DNA of 64,000 nt from assembly GCF_000717345.1 (NCBI RefSeq), contig NZ_JNZA01000010.1:1-64000 (forward strand), in the 5' to 3' direction. Source of the stretch: Streptomyces lydicus. Lineage in GTDB: Bacteria > Actinomycetota > Actinomycetes > Streptomycetales > Streptomycetaceae. Every line of letters starts with the position of its first letter. Within the stretch, counting starts at the first letter, position 1. The notes under the pieces were generated by a model. The model was not told the DNA's origin. It saw only the letters and a list, made by a program, of their open reading frames with translations, and made no database searches. Below, in pieces: positions 59,501 to 64,000 of this stretch. A program made the position numbers and the translations under genes.

Positions 59501-59773
59501 TCAATCGACGTTACCGCGTGTGATGTAGGCGCTTGGTCAAACTGTGCGCTTTGTAATGACGATGTGATGTGGAATGCGTCTCAAACGAGGCTTCGCCGCT
59601 GGGATTTGGAAGGGAATTCCTGGCGATTCTCAATCCCTTCCGCGCGGTCGCGTGTCGGCCTGCTCAGCGCGTTATCTGCTTTTCTCCGGGGGAGTTTATC
59701 CGTCATTTGCCCGGGTGTCGTGCACCGTTTCCCCGGGGCGGGCGGCGGCGGAAGGGGGCCGGAGCAAAGATGA

Positions 59774-60982
59774 TCATGGCGGGCCGGATCCGTTCAGCCA
59801 GAACGCCCCGTAGGCCGCGGAGGCCACCGCCACCACCCCGATGACCAGCCAGGAGCGCACCGGACGGCACCGTGCGAGCGCCGCCGCCGGCGGCAGCAGC
59901 AGCGGGTAGGCCGGCATCATCAGCCGCGGCTTGGAGCCGAAGTAGCCCTTGGCGGTCAGCGCGAGCAGCAGCACCACCCCGCCGTAGACGGTCAGCGGCA
60001 GCGGCTCGCCCTGCCGCACGCCGCGGACGTACAGCCAGATCACCAGGCCCACGCCGATCAGCAGTCCGAGCCCGGCCGGGAAGGCGGGCCCGGACAGCTG
60101 GTGCCAGACGAAGGCACCGAACGCGAGGCCGCCGTCGAAGCCGTTGCCCCAGCCGCCCTGGACGTCCAGGTATCCGGTGAGCGAGCCCTGCCGCGCGCCG
60201 ACCCAGAGGAAGTAGCCGCACCAGCCGAGGGGCGCCACCAGGACGCCCGGCAGCAGGCCCGGGCGCGCCCGCAGCGCGGCCCGCACCCCCGTGCCGCCGG
60301 CCCGCTCCCGCGCCTGCCACAGCGTCACCGCCGCGGTGATCCACACCGCCGCGACCACCGCCGCACCCACCGGCCGGGTCAGCCCGGCCAGCGACGCCAG
60401 CACCCCCGCCGCCACCCAGCGGCCGGTCATGACGCAGTACACGCCCCAGGCCGCGAGCGCGGTGAACAGCGCCTCCGAGTACGCCATCGACTGCACGATC
60501 CCCACCGGGAGCGCGGCCCACAGCGCCGCCAGCGCGACCCCGCCCCGCGGCCCGTACAGCCGCTCGCCCGTCGCGTACAGCGCCCAGGCCGCGGCCAGCG
60601 ACGCCAGCCAGGCCACCGCCATCCCGGCGTCCGCGGGCGACAGCGGGGAGAGTGCCGACAGTCCGCGCTCCAGCCACGGCAGCAGCGGGAAGAACGCCAG
60701 GTTGGAGTGGACGTCGCCGTTCGGCAGCTGCACCGCGTAGCCGTAGCCCTGCTCGGCGACCCGGGTGTACCAGAGCGAGTCCCAGCGGGCGGTCAGCAGG
60801 GTGTGCCAGTTCTTGCCGTCCGCCGCCGACCACACGGCCAGTACGGCCAGGCCCAGGCCCCGGATCGCCGCGTAGGCCGCCAGCGCGGGTGCGGCGCGGC
60901 GCAGCGCGGCCCGTACGCCCGGTGTGCCGGGGGCGTCGCGCAGGGCCGGGCCGGGAACGGCGGCGGCGGCAAGATCGTTCAT
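59774..60982 (-). CDS. PIG-V-like mannosyltransferase membrane protein
   Basis: 402 residues, about ten TM segments. RWDSLWYTRVAEQGYGY with an Asp and, later, FFPLLPWLERGL fit polyprenyl-sugar-dependent mannosyltransferases of the PIG-V type. The likely acceptor is unknown. ATG 60982 lies 7 bases after the -10-like GATAAT on its strand; leaderless. Divergent from the MFS exporter. Confidence 0.8.
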   Translation of the reverse strand: MNDLAAAAVPGPALRDAPGTPGVRAALRRAAPALAAYAAIRGLGLAVLAVWSAADGKNWHTLLTARWDSLWYTRVAEQGYGYAVQLPNGDVHSNLAFFPLLPWLERGLSALSPLSPADAGMAVAWLASLAAAWALYATGERLYGPRGGVALAALWAALPVGIVQSMAYSEALFTALAAWGVYCVMTGRWVAAGVLASLAGLTRPVGAAVVAAVWITAAVTLWQARERAGGTGVRAALRARPGLLPGVLVAPLGWCGYFLWVGARQGSLTGYLDVQGGWGNGFDGGLAFGAFVWHQLSGPAFPAGLGLLIGVGLVIWLYVRGVRQGEPLPLTVYGGVVLLLALTAKGYFGSKPRLMMPAYPLLLPPAAALARCRPVRSWLVIGVVAVASAAYGAFWLNGSGPP

Positions 60983-61193
60983 CCGGACGATTATCCCTGT
61001 GGCCGGAGAACGCCCGACGGCCGCGGGTGGGGGAACGGATGGCGCTGCGATGAGCGTCTCATCGTGAGGTGAGCCACGCGGCACATGTGGGGACTCGCGT
61101 AGTCTGACGTCTCAACTCGCCCGTGCCGCCGGTTCCCCCGGGGCGTTTTCGCGCCCTGATCCGTGGCCGCGAGAGCATGACTGGAGGTGCTGC

Positions 61194-62849
61194 ATGTCCG
61201 GGACGACCGCGTCCGGCAGTGGACGGACCGCTGGTGTTCCCCGGCTTTCAAGCGGCGGTGTGAATCGCTGGACCGTGCTGATCGTGCTCTGCGTCAGCCT
61301 GCTCTTCGTCGCGCTGGACACCACGATCCTGTACGTCGCCGTGCCGTCGGTCACCGAGGACCTGCGCCCGGGGCCGGTGGAGCTGCTCTGGATCGTCGAT
61401 GTCTACCCGCTGATCGCGGCCTCGCTGCTGATCCTCTTCGGCACCCTCGGCGACCGCGTCGGCCGCCGCCGCATCCTCCTTCTCGGCTACGGCCTCTTCG
61501 GCCTCGCCTCGGCCGCCGCGGCGCTCGCGCCCAATCCGCAGATCCTGATGGTGGCCCGTGCCCTGCTCGGCATCGGCGGCGCGATGATCATGCCCGCGAC
61601 GCTGTCGATCCTGCGGCAGGTCTTCCCGGACCGGCGCGAGCGCGCGGTCGCCATCGGCGTGTGGAGCGCGGTGGCCGCGGTCGGCGCCGCGGTCGGTCCG
61701 GTCCTCGGCGGCTTCCTCGTCGAGAACTTCTGGTGGGGCTCGGTCTTCCTCATCAACATCCCGATGATGGCCGCGATGCTGCTGATAGGCCGGTGGCTGC
61801 TGCCGGAGTCGCGCGGTGAGCGCAACGGCCCCTGGGACGTGATCGGCGCGATCGTCGCGGCGCTCGGCGTGCTGGGCGTCGTCCTCGGCGTCAAGCGGAT
61901 CGGCAGCGGTGCCGCGGTGGTCGGCCCGACCACGCTGCTGCCCATCGTCCTCGGCGTCGCGCTGCTGATCCTCTTCGTACGGCGCCAGCGTCGCCGCGAG
62001 CACCCGCTGATCGACATGCGGCTGTTCGCCCGGCCCGCGTTCGGCACCTCCGTCGGCTGCATCGTGCTGGCCATGCTCGCGCTGGTGGGCCTGCAGCTGA
62101 TCGCCGTGCAGTACCTCCAGCTGGTCCTGGGTCTCAGCCCGCTGGAGACCGGTCTGCGGATGCTCCCGCTGGTCTTCGCCGCGATGGCCGCCGGCCTCAC
62201 CGGCTCGAAGATGCTGCAGGCCCTCGGCCCGCGCGCGATGGTCTCGCTGGGCTTCGTGCTGACCGCGGCCGCGGTGCTCTGCCTGACCGCGATGTCCGCC
62301 GACGACCGCGTCTGGCTGCTGTCCGGCGGCTTCGTCCTGCTCGGCTTCGGCTTCCAGTCCACGCTTTTCGGGGCGTACGAGTCGATGCTCAGCGAGGCCC
62401 CAGCCGAGCAGTCCGGCGGCGCCGCCGCCCTCGGTGAGACGTCCTACCAGCTCGGCGCCGGCATCGGTGTCGCGCTGCTCGGCAGCGTCATGAACGCCGC
62501 CTACGCGCCGGGCCTGGCTCATGTCGGGGGCGTCGCCGACAAGGCGTCCCGGTCGGCCTCGCACTCCCTCGGCGAGGCGTACAAGGTGGCCGCCGGCCTG
62601 GAGCCGGCCGCCAGGGCCGCGCTGCGCGAGGCCGCCCGGGACTCCTTCGTCCGCGGGCTGCACGTCACCCTCGTCGCCAGCGCCGTGCTGCTGCTGGTCG
62701 GCGCGGGGATCGCGCTGCGGCTGCCGCGGCGGGCCGCGGAGTCCACCGAGCGCGCGGAGGCCGAGGGCGAGGCTGCGCAGGCCGAGGGCCCGGCGGCGGG
62801 CGCCGGGCGGGGCAGCGGTGAGCCCGCCCGGGCGACCTCCGGCCGCTGA
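61194..62849 (+). CDS. MFS transporter, DHA2 (14-TM) drug exporter
   Basis: 551 residues with about 14 hydrophobic segments. Motif LFVALDTTILYVAVPSVTED near residue 36 and the A-motif GTLGDRVGRRRILLLGYGLF are typical of QacA/EmrB-type exporters. ATG 61194 has GGAGG 7 bases upstream. No regulator is adjacent. Confidence 0.9.
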   Translation: MSGTTASGSGRTAGVPRLSSGGVNRWTVLIVLCVSLLFVALDTTILYVAVPSVTEDLRPGPVELLWIVDVYPLIAASLLILFGTLGDRVGRRRILLLGYGLFGLASAAAALAPNPQILMVARALLGIGGAMIMPATLSILRQVFPDRRERAVAIGVWSAVAAVGAAVGPVLGGFLVENFWWGSVFLINIPMMAAMLLIGRWLLPESRGERNGPWDVIGAIVAALGVLGVVLGVKRIGSGAAVVGPTTLLPIVLGVALLILFVRRQRRREHPLIDMRLFARPAFGTSVGCIVLAMLALVGLQLIAVQYLQLVLGLSPLETGLRMLPLVFAAMAAGLTGSKMLQALGPRAMVSLGFVLTAAAVLCLTAMSADDRVWLLSGGFVLLGFGFQSTLFGAYESMLSEAPAEQSGGAAALGETSYQLGAGIGVALLGSVMNAAYAPGLAHVGGVADKASRSASHSLGEAYKVAAGLEPAARAALREAARDSFVRGLHVTLVASAVLLLVGAGIALRLPRRAAESTERAEAEGEAAQAEGPAAGAGRGSGEPARATSGR

Positions 62850-62939
62850 GCCGCCTCACCGCTCGTTCCCTTTCCTGTCTTCGTCCTGCCGCGCGGCGGG
62901 TGACCCTTGCCGCGCGGGGGCGCGGGCCGTACCGTCGGA

Positions 62940-62974
62940 CGCGCATAACTACCACTGCTAGTTTTACGCGCGCT
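62940..62974 (+). promoter_or_regulatory. Inverted repeat before the acyl-CoA dehydrogenase
   Basis: ACGCGCATAACTA and TAGTTTTACGCGC are imperfect inverted copies (about 10 of 13 match) spaced 7 bases, ending some 25 bases before the ATG. Shape suggests a dimeric regulator's operator. Confidence 0.4.
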
Positions 62975-62994
62975 GAACCCGCCGGAGGCCCGCC

Positions 62995-64000
62995 ATGCCC
63001 GCCCAGCCGTCCTCAGCTTCCTCCGCTGCCTCTCCCGTTCCGCCGTTCGATCCCGGCGACCCCCTGGGCCTCGACGATCTGCTCAGCGACGAGGACCGTG
63101 CGGTCCGCGACACCGTCCGGCAGTGGACCGCCGACCGGGTCCTGCCGCACATCGCCGAGTGGTATGAGGCGGGCGAACTGCCCGGCATCCGCGAACTGGC
63201 CCGCGAACTCGGCTCGATCGGCGCGCTCGGCATGTCCCTGACCGGCTACGGCTGCGCCGGCGCCTCGGCCGTCCAGTACGGCCTGGCCTGTCTGGAGCTG
63301 GAGGCCGCCGACTCCGGCATCCGCTCGCTGGTCTCCGTCCAGGGCTCGCTCGCGATGTACGCGATCTGGCGCTTCGGGTCGGAGGAGCAGAAGCAGCAGT
63401 GGCTGCCGCGGATGGCGGCCGGCGAGGTCATCGGGTGCTTCGGCCTGACCGAGCCCGACCACGGCTCCGACCCGGCCGGGATGCGGACGTACGCCAAGCG
63501 GGACGCTGGGGGTACCTCCCGCTCGAGCGGAGCCGAGAGTGGGGGAGACTGGGTGCTCACCGGGCGCAAGATGTGGATCACCAACGGCTCGGTGGCCGGT
63601 GTCGCGGTGGTCTGGGCCCGGACCGACGAGGGCATCCGGGGCTTCGTCGTCCCCACCGACGCACCCGGGTTCGCCGCCCCCGAGATCAAGCACAAGTGGT
63701 CCCTGCGCGCCTCGGTGACCAGCGAACTCGTGCTCGACGAGGTGCGGCTGCCGGCCGACGCGGTGCTCCCCGGGGTCATCGGCCTGCGCGGCCCGCTCGG
63801 CTGTCTGAGCCACGCCCGCTACGGCATCGTCTGGGGCTCCATGGGGGCCGCCCGCGCCAGCTTCGAGGCGGCGCTCGACTACGCGAAGACGCGGGAGCAG
63901 TTCGGCAAGCCGATCGGCGGCTTCCAGCTCACCCAGGCCAAGCTCGCCGACATGGCCGTCGAACTGCACAAGGGGATTCTGCTGGCCCATCATCTGGGGC
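62995..64000 (+). CDS. Acyl-CoA dehydrogenase (partial, runs off the window)
   Basis: From ATG 62995 (GGAGG 6 bases upstream) the frame is open to the window end, 335 residues so far; the C-terminus lies beyond 64000. ACAD features: FGLTEPDHGSDP, WVLTGRKMWITNGSV and KHKWSLRASVTSELVLDEVR, near glutaryl-CoA dehydrogenase-type members. Between TYAKRD and GDWVLTG a 13-residue AGGTSRSSGAESG insert is encoded by the repeat at 63505. The fold should tolerate it as a loop. Confidence 0.93.
   Translation, partial: MPAQPSSASSAASPVPPFDPGDPLGLDDLLSDEDRAVRDTVRQWTADRVLPHIAEWYEAGELPGIRELARELGSIGALGMSLTGYGCAGASAVQYGLACLELEAADSGIRSLVSVQGSLAMYAIWRFGSEEQKQQWLPRMAAGEVIGCFGLTEPDHGSDPAGMRTYAKRDAGGTSRSSGAESGGDWVLTGRKMWITNGSVAGVAVVWARTDEGIRGFVVPTDAPGFAAPEIKHKWSLRASVTSELVLDEVRLPADAVLPGVIGLRGPLGCLSHARYGIVWGSMGAARASFEAALDYAKTREQFGKPIGGFQLTQAKLADMAVELHKGILLAHHLG
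63505..63547. repeat. Palindromic short repeat, copy B, inside a coding gene
   Basis: Begins GCTGGGGGTACCTCCC, then GCTCGAGC, and ends AGAGTGGGGGAG. GGGGGTACCTCCC and GCTCGAGC are each near-palindromic. It encodes the extra residues of the acyl-CoA dehydrogenase in frame. The CTGGGG...GGGGGAG frame is shared with 32385-32416. Confidence 0.75.

Noticed and set aside
59569..59844. Overlapping short frames upstream of the PAP2 gene
   Set aside because: No SD, poor codon bias, and they run into the PIG-V gene antisense; region kept as non-coding.

Overview
The window is high-GC actinobacterial DNA, almost certainly from a Streptomyces chromosome. The evidence is the rRNA sequence, the codon use, many GTG and TTG starts, start codons preceded 7-9 bases upstream by a -10-like hexamer, a complete desferrioxamine locus, 19-bp DmdR-type iron boxes and a LacI-family palindrome. 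Species cannot be fixed from what is visible.

Layout. 1-366: end of an rRNA operon (23S 3' end, 5S, strong terminator). 434-2156: an Arg/Gly/Asp-repeat protein whose frame is broken twice. 2228-7539: desABCD on the minus strand behind an iron box. 7695-10150: a DUF1015 protein and a HAD-IIA phosphatase. 10223-15398: ferric-hydroxamate uptake (reductase-like SIP protein and binding lipoprotein, divergent from two permeases and an ATPase) around a second iron box. Siderophore synthesis and uptake therefore lie within about 13 kb.

15418-21399: SCP2-like protein, a short conserved protein, tlyA, nadK, an S41 protease and recN. 21527-24745: an MraY/WecA-like membrane protein, a GT4 glycosyltransferase and a LysE exporter. 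24882-30430: a PucR regulator, a LacI regulator preceded by about nine tandem copies of its own SD-start segment, and a two-gene beta-1,3-glucan operon (GH16, GH64) with a LacI-type operator. 30486-38733: a GH15 enzyme, pyrG, a NUDIX hydrolase, a large ATPase/TPR protein and alanine dehydrogenase.

39076-51363: the conserved actinobacterial chromosome-maintenance block: parA-like, a putative ribbon-helix-helix protein, scpA, scpB, an RluB-like pseudouridine synthase, then (after an ADP-ribosylglycohydrolase and two nucleotidyltransferase genes, one broken) chorismate mutase, prephenate dehydrogenase, cmk, a PlsC-like acyltransferase and der. The order tlyA-nadK-recN-pyrG-NUDIX-parA-scpA-scpB-rluB-cmk-der matches M. 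tuberculosis Rv1694-Rv1713.

51421-64000: two lineage-specific proteins, an Rpf/LysM cell-wall protein, a GT4/unknown-protein pair, a WYL regulator, an I78 inhibitor-like protein, a PAP2 phosphatase with a 77-bp duplication at its 3' end, a PIG-V-like mannosyltransferase, an MFS exporter and the start of an acyl-CoA dehydrogenase that carries a short palindromic repeat in frame. I saw no prophage, insertion sequence, CRISPR array or tRNA. The most unusual signals are small-scale: the initiation-region repeats (27818-28017), the terminator that also covers an SD (44232-44272), the in-frame repeat insertion (63505-63547) and the ParA/RHH/condensin gene string.
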